Shown one piece after another: positions 17,144-26,796 of a stretch of 64,000 nt of DNA (position 1 is its first letter; each line of letters begins with the position of its first letter). A program made the position numbers and the translations under genes. The notes under the pieces were generated by a model. That model made no database searches. It was not told where the DNA came from and worked only from the letters and a program-made list of their open reading frames with translations. The stretch comes from Parendozoicomonas callyspongiae (GTDB lineage: Bacteria; Pseudomonadota; Gammaproteobacteria; Pseudomonadales; Endozoicomonadaceae). The DNA lies in NCBI RefSeq assembly GCF_023502345.1, contig NZ_JAMFLX010000002.1, positions 62,001 to 126,000 of the forward strand, in the 5' to 3' direction.

Positions 17144-20100
17144 ATGTTGCGTATAGTTCTTGCTCTGTCAAAACCTCTTGTTATGTTGTTAAGTTTTGCA
17201 TCTTTTGCCAATTATGATGAAGACAATTGCTGGTACAAAGGTGTAACGGAAAATGGCCGCAATGCAGCGGTGTGGTCTGGGGGTACAAAAAAAAATGAGT
17301 TTCGTACCAATTTCGAGATGCTGCAGCAGTTGCTTGAAGAATATCAGAGCAGTTCCCCTTACTTTATTCCTGCCCTTATTTCTGATGCTTATACCTATAT
17401 TTTGCAAAGAGCAGAATGCTTAACCCAAGAAGAAGTAGACTGGTTAGTATCGAATAAAGACCAACTTGAGCAAGCTGCCAAAAAGACCCTGGAAGATGTT
17501 ATGGCTTGGCGAGTGACTCCTTTTGTTAGGTTGCTTGAGAAGGAAACGGATAAGAAAGACCTTGATAAAGAATTATCTGACAGTAAACAGCAGGACTCAG
17601 AAAAGTCATCCAAGTTATTTGAGATGCTTTATAAGGGTGTCAGTGAGTGTCAATGTCCAAGCGAACTTGAAGATTTTTTAAGGTTGCGAAGTGATTCGCG
17701 GAAAACTCTTGGTCATATATCAGGTGATCTGTTTTCATCGCTTCAGGACTATATTAAGGATCGAGCTCAGGAGTTGACTGGGAGGCGATTTGGTCACCTC
17801 AATGATCAGGAGCGCGAAGAGTATCTTAAATCACTGTCCGACTTTTTGCGTAAACATCGTTTGATAAAAAATGAAATAGCGCAAGATGGAAACTGTATAC
17901 CTTCCGCTTTAGCCTATCAGCTTAACCGTCTGAGTTTTTCCAAGGATCAATATACACCATCAGATGTACGGAAAGGTATTTCTCATCACTATAAATTACT
18001 GCTAAAAAAAAACCCGCAGCATATTTTGGTCACTGTTTTGGGGGAGAGAGGGGAGCAAAAACTTAGTGAGGATAAATCCTGGATGGAAGTGCAGCCAGCA
18101 TTGATGCTGGCTGCAGATTATTACCAGTACCCCATGGTGCATATCTACCCAAGAAACCAACTTCCTGTCGTTGAAACTTATTGGCCAAACGGACAGGCAG
18201 TGGTCTTGAAGAATCCTTTTGAACGGGCTGTGATAATTATTCATAATGGTTATGGTCATTATGATGCAGCCGTATATCGGCCTGACTCTATTAATTCTCA
18301 GCCTGAATGTAAATCAAGGAAGAAGGCATTAAATAAAATAGAAATGACAGGGTCGGGTTCTTGTCGGAATCCTGTTGATATTAAGTATATTGAGAAGCTA
18401 AAAACTCTTTCAACAATTCATTCTAGAAACGTCTTAAATGTCGCGCAGACATATGATGTGGAGTTGAAGAGCATGGGCGAGGATCCGTTGGATTCTTCTC
18501 AAGATGTTGATGAGCTCCCTTCGGATACCGAAGAAGACATGATTGTGTCCAGAGGCTACAGGAGTGGGAAATCATCAGAGCAAATTATAAAAGAAAATAT
18601 TGAATCATCACTTGAAGAATTAAGGAAGATAGTGGGAAAATTTCATAAAGAAAAAGATAAAAATGACTCGCCCTTGCATATCTATAAACTTCTTGGAAAG
18701 TGTCAAGACCAATCAACAGATTTTTTGCAGTTTTTAAATGGTTTTAATTGTGGTGATGATGTGCAGGTAGTATCTCCTGAAAATACTAAGGATAATCATG
18801 GTTTTTTTAATGTTCTTTCTGTTTTACTCAGAGCAAATGGAGAGGGTTTATTAGGGCAATCCAAACATTCCTTGCTGGAAGAAATAAACTGGATGAAAAG
18901 TGATGAGTATATATGGGATTTAATGAATATTATGGAATTAGAACAGAGGTGGATGGCTTTTTTTAATCTCCCCGATATTCTTACCAGTGTTTATCAGGCA
19001 GATGATCCTGTCTGGAGTCGTCCAGAACGTCTCTGGCTATTAGCTGTTCATCTGCAGAGAAAGATTGTGGTTCTGCTTCCATTCCTTGAAGATGGACGGT
19101 GTTCGGGGATTGTTTATTCACCGATGTCGGTTCCTGTTATTCTGGAAAGTGATCAATTAAGTCATATTGTTCACTCACTACAAACAGATGAATTACCACC
19201 ATTATTGATGGCATATAATGGTTCTAAATGGCAAGGCATACTGCCAAAAGACATGGTAATTCCTGCAGATGAAACGATTAATGAGTTCAGTCCAGGTTCA
19301 CAGGAAGAAATCGTACAGTCCATAACGACACTGAATCAAAGTAGTCTAAATCCGGAACTACGTTCTGTAATATCCATGCGTATTCTCAGGAAAATTATAA
19401 AATTGCGTCATCAAAAGAAATGGCAGGAGGTGGTTAGCCTTCTTGCTGATTCTGTTGACCACTTTCCAAAAGTATTTCGGGTTTTCTCCCGCTATTGTCT
19501 GGCGCATGCCTACTTAAAAATGGGTGATAGAGGGCATTTTTCTGAACAGCTAGCCAGTATCGAAAGTGATGTTGATAAACATGATTCTTATGCACAGATG
19601 AGGATCATTGCTCTAAAGCATTTGAGTAGAGTGCAGTTGGGTATGAATATCCATTATAGGGGGAGTAGGGATTTGGATAAAATTCCCAAGCATGATATTC
19701 GCTGCTATATACGTTATCTGGCATCAATATATGAAGATGTATTTCATGATTATTATAAAGCTACATCTTGCCTTAAATGGTATCTTGATAAGCATCGTGA
19801 TGACTGGCATCTTGCCCTGAGTTTGAATGGTGTAATAAATTCATTAAAAGATTTAAGGTCAAAAGATAAATTACGATTTTACATGGCACCAATTCTGAAA
19901 AAATTGCATGAGATTTACCCTTGGAATTATAAAGTAACTATTGCTTACGCTGTAAGCTGTTCCATGAGTAGAAGGTGGGATAAAGGGATGGAGACACTTG
20001 AGGAAGCAGGGCTTGATATTGATAAAGTGTTAGAAACATGGCTTTCTATAGTGCTAAGGCGCGAACAATACAATAATGTATACGACCCGAATCGCTTTCA

Positions 20101-21049
20101 TTTTCAAAAAGCCCGTGAATTATTAAAAAGTGCTCATCAGAAAACTCCAAGCCTCAAAAGAATGTGGGTTTGGCTGCATACTTTAGAGCCTGAACGCAAA
20201 AAAGTCAGGGAGGTAATCCCATACGCTGTAGAATTAGTTAATTCTACCTGGGGTACGAAGCACCATCATGGCAATATGCTGTCACTACTCAAGTTGTATG
20301 CAACAGTAAGATTCCCTTATCAACAGGATGAATTATCCCGTCTGTTGCGTGACAGATATGCAGAAAAAGGGCCTCTGAATGAAACCGCCTTGATCAATCA
20401 CTACCTTTACCTAAAGCAATATGGACGAGCACTATGGAGAGCGGATCAGGCTGTTTGGCGCTGGCCAAGAGATGCCAATGCCAGAGTTCTGCAGGCGAGG
20501 GCTCACTTTAGATACAGAAGTCCAAGAACGAAGAAATTGATGGAAGATATGGAACAAAAGTTTTATATGTCTCCTGATCGCAACCGTAGTATGGGGATGG
20601 AGGCTGAACACTATTATGAAGAAACAAAGGATCCAGTAAAACAGTTTCAGGTTCTATCTGTAATAAATAACATCAGTCCGAAATTTGTAGCTGCAAGAGA
20701 CAAACTTATCCGTGTTGGGCTGAAAGCTGGCATAAGATTGGAAGAACTGGGAGATATCGAAGGAGCATCTAATTGCTTTCTTCGTTCATTTTCCTGCAAT
20801 GGTTATTGTCCTGACAGCTTGATATCAGGCTACAAACTTCTATTTCTATATGGTAAGCACAAAATGGATACGAAATTTTGGACTTTTCTTTCCAGATTTA
20901 AGACATACCGTAACAGTAGTATGCAGTGGCCGAAGTATTGTCGAGGGTTAGAAGGGGGTGATGTGTATATTAATGGGTTGAGTGCGTATGAGCGGACCGT
21001 GAGGTTAAGGGCAAGTGCTAAGGGGTTTCCCGTTGCGAAACCGAAATAG
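17144..21049 (+). CDS. 1301-aa OTU-domain cysteine protease (deubiquitinase-like) with degenerate second OTU and helical repeats
   Basis: OTU enzymes are cysteine proteases that remove ubiquitin; in bacteria they are usually injected into eukaryotic hosts. Here residues about 235-380 carry the OTU signature IAQDGNCIPSALAYQL with nucleophile C251, and the late catalytic His in GYGHYDAAVY (H372). Residues about 535-720 repeat the layout in degenerate form: TKDNHGFFNVLSVLL has G553 in place of Cys, and YNGSKWQG has Trp in place of His. The remaining C-terminal half (about 770-1290) looks like TPR/HAT helical repeats (RADQAVWRWPRDANARVLQA). The N-terminus has a possible signal peptide (LALSKPLVMLLSFASFA). 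The ribosome binding site is weak. The gene is visibly A+T-richer than its neighbours and splits the asd-usg pair, so it was probably acquired. Deubiquitinase activity and secretion are inferred. Confidence 0.88.
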   Translation: MLRIVLALSKPLVMLLSFASFANYDEDNCWYKGVTENGRNAAVWSGGTKKNEFRTNFEMLQQLLEEYQSSSPYFIPALISDAYTYILQRAECLTQEEVDWLVSNKDQLEQAAKKTLEDVMAWRVTPFVRLLEKETDKKDLDKELSDSKQQDSEKSSKLFEMLYKGVSECQCPSELEDFLRLRSDSRKTLGHISGDLFSSLQDYIKDRAQELTGRRFGHLNDQEREEYLKSLSDFLRKHRLIKNEIAQDGNCIPSALAYQLNRLSFSKDQYTPSDVRKGISHHYKLLLKKNPQHILVTVLGERGEQKLSEDKSWMEVQPALMLAADYYQYPMVHIYPRNQLPVVETYWPNGQAVVLKNPFERAVIIIHNGYGHYDAAVYRPDSINSQPECKSRKKALNKIEMTGSGSCRNPVDIKYIEKLKTLSTIHSRNVLNVAQTYDVELKSMGEDPLDSSQDVDELPSDTEEDMIVSRGYRSGKSSEQIIKENIESSLEELRKIVGKFHKEKDKNDSPLHIYKLLGKCQDQSTDFLQFLNGFNCGDDVQVVSPENTKDNHGFFNVLSVLLRANGEGLLGQSKHSLLEEINWMKSDEYIWDLMNIMELEQRWMAFFNLPDILTSVYQADDPVWSRPERLWLLAVHLQRKIVVLLPFLEDGRCSGIVYSPMSVPVILESDQLSHIVHSLQTDELPPLLMAYNGSKWQGILPKDMVIPADETINEFSPGSQEEIVQSITTLNQSSLNPELRSVISMRILRKIIKLRHQKKWQEVVSLLADSVDHFPKVFRVFSRYCLAHAYLKMGDRGHFSEQLASIESDVDKHDSYAQMRIIALKHLSRVQLGMNIHYRGSRDLDKIPKHDIRCYIRYLASIYEDVFHDYYKATSCLKWYLDKHRDDWHLALSLNGVINSLKDLRSKDKLRFYMAPILKKLHEIYPWNYKVTIAYAVSCSMSRRWDKGMETLEEAGLDIDKVLETWLSIVLRREQYNNVYDPNRFHFQKARELLKSAHQKTPSLKRMWVWLHTLEPERKKVREVIPYAVELVNSTWGTKHHHGNMLSLLKLYATVRFPYQQDELSRLLRDRYAEKGPLNETALINHYLYLKQYGRALWRADQAVWRWPRDANARVLQARAHFRYRSPRTKKLMEDMEQKFYMSPDRNRSMGMEAEHYYEETKDPVKQFQVLSVINNISPKFVAARDKLIRVGLKAGIRLEELGDIEGASNCFLRSFSCNGYCPDSLISGYKLLFLYGKHKMDTKFWTFLSRFKTYRNSSMQWPKYCRGLEGGDVYINGLSAYERTVRLRASAKGFPVAKPK

Positions 21050-21325
21050 TGCCTGTCCGGAGGCTCGTGCATATTGGCCCCAGATTCCGCCGCTCCAAAA
21101 CTTAAGTTTCTTTGGGAGATATGTTTCGTGGCTTGCTGTTTTTCTACGATGAAGTTAAGGCAGGAGCTCCCTGAAGCGAAATGGGTTTGTCTCGAGAATT
21201 TTTGTTTTCTGATCGGTTTTGTTTCCTGGTTAGTACGGGGGCTGTGTCTGTTGAATGCTGGGCTTTGCAAACACCTTCTTTGACCTATACAGTTGCGTCA
21301 GTTTAATTTCTTTTTAAGATGATCT
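21050..21325. other. 276-bp spacer downstream of the OTU gene, nothing recognised
   Basis: No gene, hairpin or promoter could be supported here. Open frames exist on both strands but have no ribosome binding site and no family resemblance. The sequence is neither coding-like nor as A+T-rich as the OTU gene. It may be the right-hand edge of the inserted block. Confidence 0.4.
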
Positions 21326-22354
21326 ATGTCTGATATGCCTCTTGCCCTGGTCGGGGCAGATACCTTTACTGGTGAAGCGATACTTAATCTTCTCTCTGAA
21401 GCTGGAGTTAAGGCGGAACAGGTTGTGGCGCTTTCTGATGAAGCCAGTGACGATGCTTCAGTGCAGCTGGGTGGCCAGACACTTCCGGTGATGAACCTGG
21501 ATCGGTATGCATTTTCAGCCGGTCAGCTGGTGATCTGTGCTGAGAATGCTGCACTGGCTGAAGCAACAATTGCCAAAGCGGGCAGTGCCGGAGCCATGGT
21601 CATTGATGCCACGGCATTCAGCCGTTCCCAGGAATACCTGTCTCTGATTCATCCGGATATGAACCCCGAAGCCTTGATGAATCTTCAGCAGCAGGGTGTG
21701 GTTGCTGTTCCTGGAGATATCGCCGTGTCAGTCGTTCCGGTATTGCGTGCTCTGAAGCAGCTAGGTGGAGTTGGTCGTGTCGATCTGAGCTGTCTGCTAT
21801 CTGTCAGCAGTGCAGGTAAGGATGGAGTGAGTGAGTTGGCGACCCAGACCAGTCGCCTTTTGAATGGCCTGCCGGCAGAACACAGTACTTTTGCCGATCA
21901 GGTAGCATTCAATATTCTTCCGGGTGCTGCTCCTGCTACCAGCGGTGTTGATTCGGCCGCAAGAGAGATAAACGCTTTACTGAGTGATGGCTCTTATCAG
22001 GATGAGAGTTCTTTGCCCGTCCATATAAATAGTGTCGTGGCCCCGGTCTTTTATGGTCAGACTATTCACCTGTCTGTTTCCATGGACTGGGAAGTCAGTG
22101 TCGCAGAAGTGATGGATGTTCTTGAAGGTGACCCGTCCCTGCTGTTGAGTTACGACCCGGAAGAGATGATGTCACCGGTCAGTCTGGCCAATGCTGAAGA
22201 CGGACAGAAAAATCGTATTCAGGTCTGCGGAATGAACGTATCGGAAAATCAGGGATATGTACTTAATATGTGGCTGGTTACCGATAATGCCCGTGTTGGG
22301 TCATCGTCTGCGGTAGTTCAGTTGTATCGGAAGTTGATCGCAGACTTTTTGTAG
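21326..22354 (+). CDS. usg: USG-1-like protein, non-catalytic Asd paralogue
   Basis: This is a 342-residue relative of aspartate-semialdehyde dehydrogenase that normally sits between asd and fimV in Pseudomonas. It keeps the nucleotide-binding start (PLALVGADTFTGEAILNLL) and the overall fold length. The segment where Asd has its nucleophilic Cys reads PGDIAVSVVPVLRAL, with no Cys, so it should not catalyse the Asd reaction. The role of the family is unclear to me; cell-surface and piliation effects have been suggested by its position next to fimV. In this genome it is separated from asd by the OTU gene. Confidence 0.9.
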   Translation: MSDMPLALVGADTFTGEAILNLLSEAGVKAEQVVALSDEASDDASVQLGGQTLPVMNLDRYAFSAGQLVICAENAALAEATIAKAGSAGAMVIDATAFSRSQEYLSLIHPDMNPEALMNLQQQGVVAVPGDIAVSVVPVLRALKQLGGVGRVDLSCLLSVSSAGKDGVSELATQTSRLLNGLPAEHSTFADQVAFNILPGAAPATSGVDSAAREINALLSDGSYQDESSLPVHINSVVAPVFYGQTIHLSVSMDWEVSVAEVMDVLEGDPSLLLSYDPEEMMSPVSLANAEDGQKNRIQVCGMNVSENQGYVLNMWLVTDNARVGSSSAVVQLYRKLIADFL

Positions 22355-22441
22355 TGATATAAGTTATACCTGATAACTGTTTATCCGAATGCGGTGCCGT
22401 GCACTGTCTGCAGGGAATCGACATCGCATTGTTGTATGGTT

Positions 22442-22460
22442 GAACAAATGTTTATTGTTC
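22442..22460. promoter_or_regulatory. Inverted repeat in the fimV upstream region
   Basis: GAACAA-N7-TTGTTC is a 6-bp inverted repeat about 127 bp upstream of the fimV start, in the 232-bp usg-fimV gap. It could be a protein-binding site or chance; no regulator is suggested. Confidence 0.25.
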
Positions 22461-22586
22461 GAATGGCTGCTACGCTTTCATAATCTATTGTTATATAGAT
22501 AGGGCATACATCACCGGCAAATAATATAAATATACGCAGGCCGGGTGATGGCAGGATCGGGCGATAACAACAGGGACAGGGGATAT

Positions 22587-25500
22587 ATGTTACGCAAGCT
22601 TGTTGCGGCTATGGCAGTGGCGGGTGCGGTTGGAACAACTGCAGTGCCCGGAATTGCCTATGGCCTTGGCCTTGGTGAGATCCGGTTAAATTCGTCTTTG
22701 AACCAGCCGCTGAATGCCCGCATTGATCTGGTTGAAATTCGTGAGCTCTCAGAGATTGAGATACTGCCCAACCTTGCCACCAGGGCCGATTTTGAAAGGG
22801 CCGAAGTTGCCCGTCCCTATTTTCTTTCTACCCTTCGCTTTAAAACTGTTGCTGACGAAAAGGGTAAACTCTACATTCAGGTCAGCAGCGATAAGCCCGT
22901 TATCGAACCCTTTCTCAACTTCCTGGTAGAAGTTCACTGGCCAAACGGCCGCCTGCTGCGGGAATACACGCTGCTGCTTGATCCCCCGTCTTTCAGCAGT
23001 GAAGTCTTTGATGCTGCCAAGTCCGAACCAAAGCCTGATCCCATTGAGCAGGTGACTGAAGAATCTGTCACCGTTGTTGATGAGCTTCCCGTTGAAGCTG
23101 TTCCCGAACAGGCTGTTGATCTGGATATCGATGCCCAGGAAGAACCTGCTGTTGAAGCTGAGCTTGATGAACTGGTCGAGCCGGAAGAGCTGCCAGTTGT
23201 TGAAGAGCTGACTGAGAAGAGTGTTGAAACTGTTGCAGATTCGTCTGTTGATACGGAAGGTGAGAAAGCAACAGGCAGGATCATATCGCTTACTGACTAT
23301 ATGAAAGAGTCAGGCATGAACAAACAGCCTGATGCTGTTGCGCCTGTCACAGTGCCAGATGTTCCCGTGCTGACTAATGAATCTCTGCAAAAGTCAGGGA
23401 GTGATGGCAGTTATGTCGTGAAGAAAGGCGATACGCTTTATGACGTTGCCCTGCGAACCCGTCCTGGCAGGGATGTGTCCGTCAACAGAATGATGATGGC
23501 ACTGCAGGGACGTAACCCTGGTGCATTTATCAATGGTAACGTCAACCTGCTGAGGGCTGGAGCGGCACTTCAGATTCCAGACCGGGAGACCATTGACACC
23601 ATTGGCACATCAACGGCCAACCAGTTTATCGCCCGTCAGAACCGGGAGTGGCGTGATGGTCGCGTCAATACCGGCCGAAAGGTTCAGCTTGATGCAACCC
23701 GCAAAACAGAAGTTGAACCCGTTCAGCGTGGCACTATTGAAGATGACCATCTGAATATTGTCAGCCTGGGTGCAGAAGAACAGTCTGCCGATGGTGCTGA
23801 TCAGGGGGCAGGAGATGCTGAGGGCCGACGAACCCGTGAGCTGGAATCCCAGATGTCCATCAAGCAGGAGCAGCTGGCGACCCTGAGCCGGGAAAATGCC
23901 GAGCTGAATGACCGCTTGCGTGATCTGGAAGAGCAGATCGAGTCTTTGGAAAAGCTGGTATCTCTAAAGAGTGATCAGCTGGCAGCTCTTCAGACCATGG
24001 AAGAGCTGGAACAGGAACAGTTGACAGGCAAAGAGCCTGCGCCAAAGCCAGCTCCATCAGATGTTGTCGATGAAACCGTTGATTACAACTATTCCGATGG
24101 GTCTGAACCTTCTTCACCTGAAGTTGCTGTTCCACAAGAGTCCACTGGTAAAGAAACGGAAGGTGCCGCTAAGCCAGAGTCTGGCTTAATTGATCGTCTG
24201 CTGGGGAATCCAGTGAACCTGGCAGGAATTGGCGGGGCGATTCTACTGCTTACCGGTGCAGTCCTGATTATTCGTCGTCGTAAACAGCAGCAGGAAATGG
24301 ATGATGATGACGATATCATTCCGGATATCCTGAAGGATTATGACGATAACTCTGAAGAGCAGAGTGAGCAGGAGCTGGAAACAGAAGCTGAAGCTGAGGC
24401 AGAAACCGCATCTGAAGAGGCAGATAAATCTAAACTGCCGGAAGCTGAAAATATTACTGATGCCGAGCTGGAGCAGCTGGATGAATCCTTGGAAAAAGGC
24501 CCCAACGCTGCTGCAGAGCCAGAGCCAGAAATGCAGGTTGAGCCTGTTCCTGTGAAGGCATCAGCGACAGACGAGGCGGATGTTATCAGCGAAGCTGATA
24601 TCTATATCGCCTATAGCCGCTTCCTGCAGGCTGCTGATCTGCTCAAGGGTGCTATTGCTTCCAGTCCAGAGCGTACAGACTTCCGTCTCAAGTATCTGGA
24701 AGTCCTGGTGGAAATGCAGGACGCTGACGAGTTCCAGGTGCAGGAACAGACACTTCAGGAAACAGGAGATGAGCAGGCAATAAGCCGGGCTGCAGATTTG
24801 CGCCAACGTTTCCCGGCCAGTGCCTTTAAATCTACTGTAGATGAGGAGGCTCCTGCAGCATCAGCTGAAGACGTAGAAGCGATCGAGCTGTCACCTGAAA
24901 TTGCAGATCTTGATGTGGAGTTGTCGGGTGATGAGTCTGTAGAGGCTGAAAGTGGGCCAGAAACCGGCTCTGATAGTGAAACAGCTGATTCCATTGAAGG
25001 TCTGGATTTTGACCTCAATGATCTGGAGATTGCCGACGAAACGCCTGCAGCTGATGAAACTGTAGAACTGGGTTCTCTTGAACTGGAAACAGATAAGGAA
25101 CCTGAAGCAAAGGAAGAAACGCTTCCTGAGCTGGAAGATCTTGAACTGGATGCCAGCTTTGGCATCGACACCTCCGAGCTGGAGGCGGTTGATACCAAGC
25201 CTGAAGCCGCTGCAGAGGAAAAAGCTCAAGACGATGATGGTGCCATTGATCTGTCAGCTGATTTTGGCAGTGAACTGGCCGAGCTGGACGATGAGCTGGC
25301 CAATATCTCTTCAGATATGAATCTGGATGTTGAAGATCTCGAAAGTGCCCTTGATGCAGATGACCAGGCGCTTATGGCAGAGTTTGAAGAACAGGAGCCT
25401 GAACCCAAAGAGAAACCTGCAGCCGAAGAGAGTAAGTCTGTAGCCGAAGAGAGTAAGCCTGCTGCCATCAACCTGGAAACATTGACTGCTGATCTGGATA

Positions 25501-25709
25501 CCAGTGCACTGGATCTTGATGGTGCGGATGATGACTTCTCCTTCCTGGAAGATAACGATGAAGCATCAACCAAACTTGATCTTGCCCGTGCCTATATGGA
25601 AATGGGTGATGCCGATGGTGCCAAGGGTATTCTTGAAGAAGTGCTCAATGAGGGAAGTGATGCGCAGAAGAAGGAGGCACAGGAACTGATTGATAAGCTG
25701 GGTTCCTGA
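22587..25709 (+). CDS. fimV: FimV/HubP-type polar hub protein
   Basis: FimV is a large inner-membrane protein that binds peptidoglycan and organises the cell pole, type IV pili and twitching. I chose ATG 22587 (MLRKLVAAMAVAGAV), with AGGGG about 5 bases upstream, over an in-frame ATG 42 bases earlier. The 1040 residues show a signal peptide, the conserved N-terminal FimV domain (YGLGLGEIRLNSSLNQPL), a LysM domain (near 285-340, KKGDTLYDVALRTRPG), a coiled coil (about 415-475) and a single membrane segment (about 550-570, followed by RRRK). A long acidic Glu/Asp-rich cytoplasmic region follows, then the C-terminal FimV domain (TKLDLARAYMEMGDADGAKG). Its place after usg and before truA is conserved. 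Confidence 0.95.
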   Translation: MLRKLVAAMAVAGAVGTTAVPGIAYGLGLGEIRLNSSLNQPLNARIDLVEIRELSEIEILPNLATRADFERAEVARPYFLSTLRFKTVADEKGKLYIQVSSDKPVIEPFLNFLVEVHWPNGRLLREYTLLLDPPSFSSEVFDAAKSEPKPDPIEQVTEESVTVVDELPVEAVPEQAVDLDIDAQEEPAVEAELDELVEPEELPVVEELTEKSVETVADSSVDTEGEKATGRIISLTDYMKESGMNKQPDAVAPVTVPDVPVLTNESLQKSGSDGSYVVKKGDTLYDVALRTRPGRDVSVNRMMMALQGRNPGAFINGNVNLLRAGAALQIPDRETIDTIGTSTANQFIARQNREWRDGRVNTGRKVQLDATRKTEVEPVQRGTIEDDHLNIVSLGAEEQSADGADQGAGDAEGRRTRELESQMSIKQEQLATLSRENAELNDRLRDLEEQIESLEKLVSLKSDQLAALQTMEELEQEQLTGKEPAPKPAPSDVVDETVDYNYSDGSEPSSPEVAVPQESTGKETEGAAKPESGLIDRLLGNPVNLAGIGGAILLLTGAVLIIRRRKQQQEMDDDDDIIPDILKDYDDNSEEQSEQELETEAEAEAETASEEADKSKLPEAENITDAELEQLDESLEKGPNAAAEPEPEMQVEPVPVKASATDEADVISEADIYIAYSRFLQAADLLKGAIASSPERTDFRLKYLEVLVEMQDADEFQVQEQTLQETGDEQAISRAADLRQRFPASAFKSTVDEEAPAASAEDVEAIELSPEIADLDVELSGDESVEAESGPETGSDSETADSIEGLDFDLNDLEIADETPAADETVELGSLELETDKEPEAKEETLPELEDLELDASFGIDTSELEAVDTKPEAAAEEKAQDDDGAIDLSADFGSELAELDDELANISSDMNLDVEDLESALDADDQALMAEFEEQEPEPKEKPAAEESKSVAEESKPAAINLETLTADLDTSALDLDGADDDFSFLEDNDEASTKLDLARAYMEMGDADGAKGILEEVLNEGSDAQKKEAQELIDKLGS

Positions 25710-25727
25710 TAGCTTCTCCTCATCTGA

Positions 25728-25769
25728 AACAAAATGGCCGCTCAAGGAAACCTGAGCGGCCATTTTGTT
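25728..25769. terminator. Strong terminator after fimV
   Basis: A 17-bp perfect stem (aacaaaatggccgctca / tgagcggccattttgtt) with a short loop lies 18 bases after the fimV stop. The arms end in T-rich sequence on both strands, so it can act in either direction. It separates fimV from the truA-trpFBA group. Confidence 0.9.
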
Positions 25770-25840
25770 GTTCTACAGAGTGAACGCGTGGCTATGATAT
25801 GCTTCCAGCCTTTTGCCGCACCGTAAGCTTGTAAGAATTT

Positions 25841-26704
25841 ATGTCCCAAGATCAAGAGGCTTTTGCTATAGAAGCAGTTGCAGAAGCTGAAATTGCTGAA
25901 AGTTACAGGTTTGCTGCCTGTGTTGAATATGATGGGTCTACATTTCATGGCTGGCAAAGCCTGAAGTCCGGCCTGCCAACTATCCAGCAGTCTGTCGAAA
26001 AGGCCCTGAGTAAAGTGGCCAACCACCCCGTCAAAGTTATCTGTGCCGGTCGTACCGATGCTGGCGTGCACGGCAGTCGTCAGATTATTCATTTTGATAC
26101 CACATCCGTGCGCAGTGAACGTGGCTGGGTCTATGGCTGCAACACCAATCTCCCGGATACCATCGCCATGCGCTGGGTAAAGCCGGTGACTGTTGATTTC
26201 CATGCCCGTTTTTCAGCACTGGCGAGACGCTATCGCTACGTGATATACAATAATCCCATCCGGCCGGCGCATTTGAGTCGCGGAGTGACCTGGAATTACC
26301 GCCCTTTGGATGTTGACCGCATGCGTGAGGCTGCGCAGTATTTGATCGGTGAACATGATTTCACTTCTTACCGCGCCGTGCAGTGTCAGGCCAAGAATCC
26401 AGTTCGCACAATTCAGCATATGGACATCACGCGGTTTGGTGACCTGATTGTCCTGGATGTAAAGGCCAATGCCTTTTTGCATCATATGATTCGCAATCTG
26501 GCCGGTGTTTTGATGGCAATCGGCTGCGGTAAGCGTGAACCGGTCTGGGCCAAAGAGGTTCTGGATGCCCGTGACAGGTCTGCCGGTGGAGTGACGGCAC
26601 CGCCTTGGGGACTGTATTTTGTTGATGTAAGCTATCCCGATGAGTTCGGGTTGCCGACAGAGCCTCTGGGGCCATCATTTATTGGACCGCTGATGCGGAC
26701 CTAA
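25841..26704 (+). CDS. truA: tRNA pseudouridine(38-40) synthase
   Basis: TruA makes pseudouridine at positions 38-40 in the tRNA anticodon stem. The catalytic Asp lies in AGRTDAGVHG (near residue 73), with the other family motifs YDGSTFHGWQ and NAFLHHMIRNLAGVL. The protein has 287 residues, including a short N-terminal extension before the usual start (about 20 residues, acidic). It follows the fimV terminator and precedes trpF by 92 bp, the same order as in Pseudomonas. Confidence 0.96.
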   Translation: MSQDQEAFAIEAVAEAEIAESYRFAACVEYDGSTFHGWQSLKSGLPTIQQSVEKALSKVANHPVKVICAGRTDAGVHGSRQIIHFDTTSVRSERGWVYGCNTNLPDTIAMRWVKPVTVDFHARFSALARRYRYVIYNNPIRPAHLSRGVTWNYRPLDVDRMREAAQYLIGEHDFTSYRAVQCQAKNPVRTIQHMDITRFGDLIVLDVKANAFLHHMIRNLAGVLMAIGCGKREPVWAKEVLDARDRSAGGVTAPPWGLYFVDVSYPDEFGLPTEPLGPSFIGPLMRT

Positions 26705-26796
26705 ACTGGAAAACTGGCAGCATTGTTATTGGCCAGAGAGCTGAAATGCTGCTTTATTGCAAAAACCGGGTAAGGACGAGAAAAGAGGGGAAGCCC

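Noticed and set aside
20830-21270. 146-codon minus-strand frame at the end of the OTU gene
   Set aside because: Mostly antisense to the OTU gene, without a start signal or recognisable domain.
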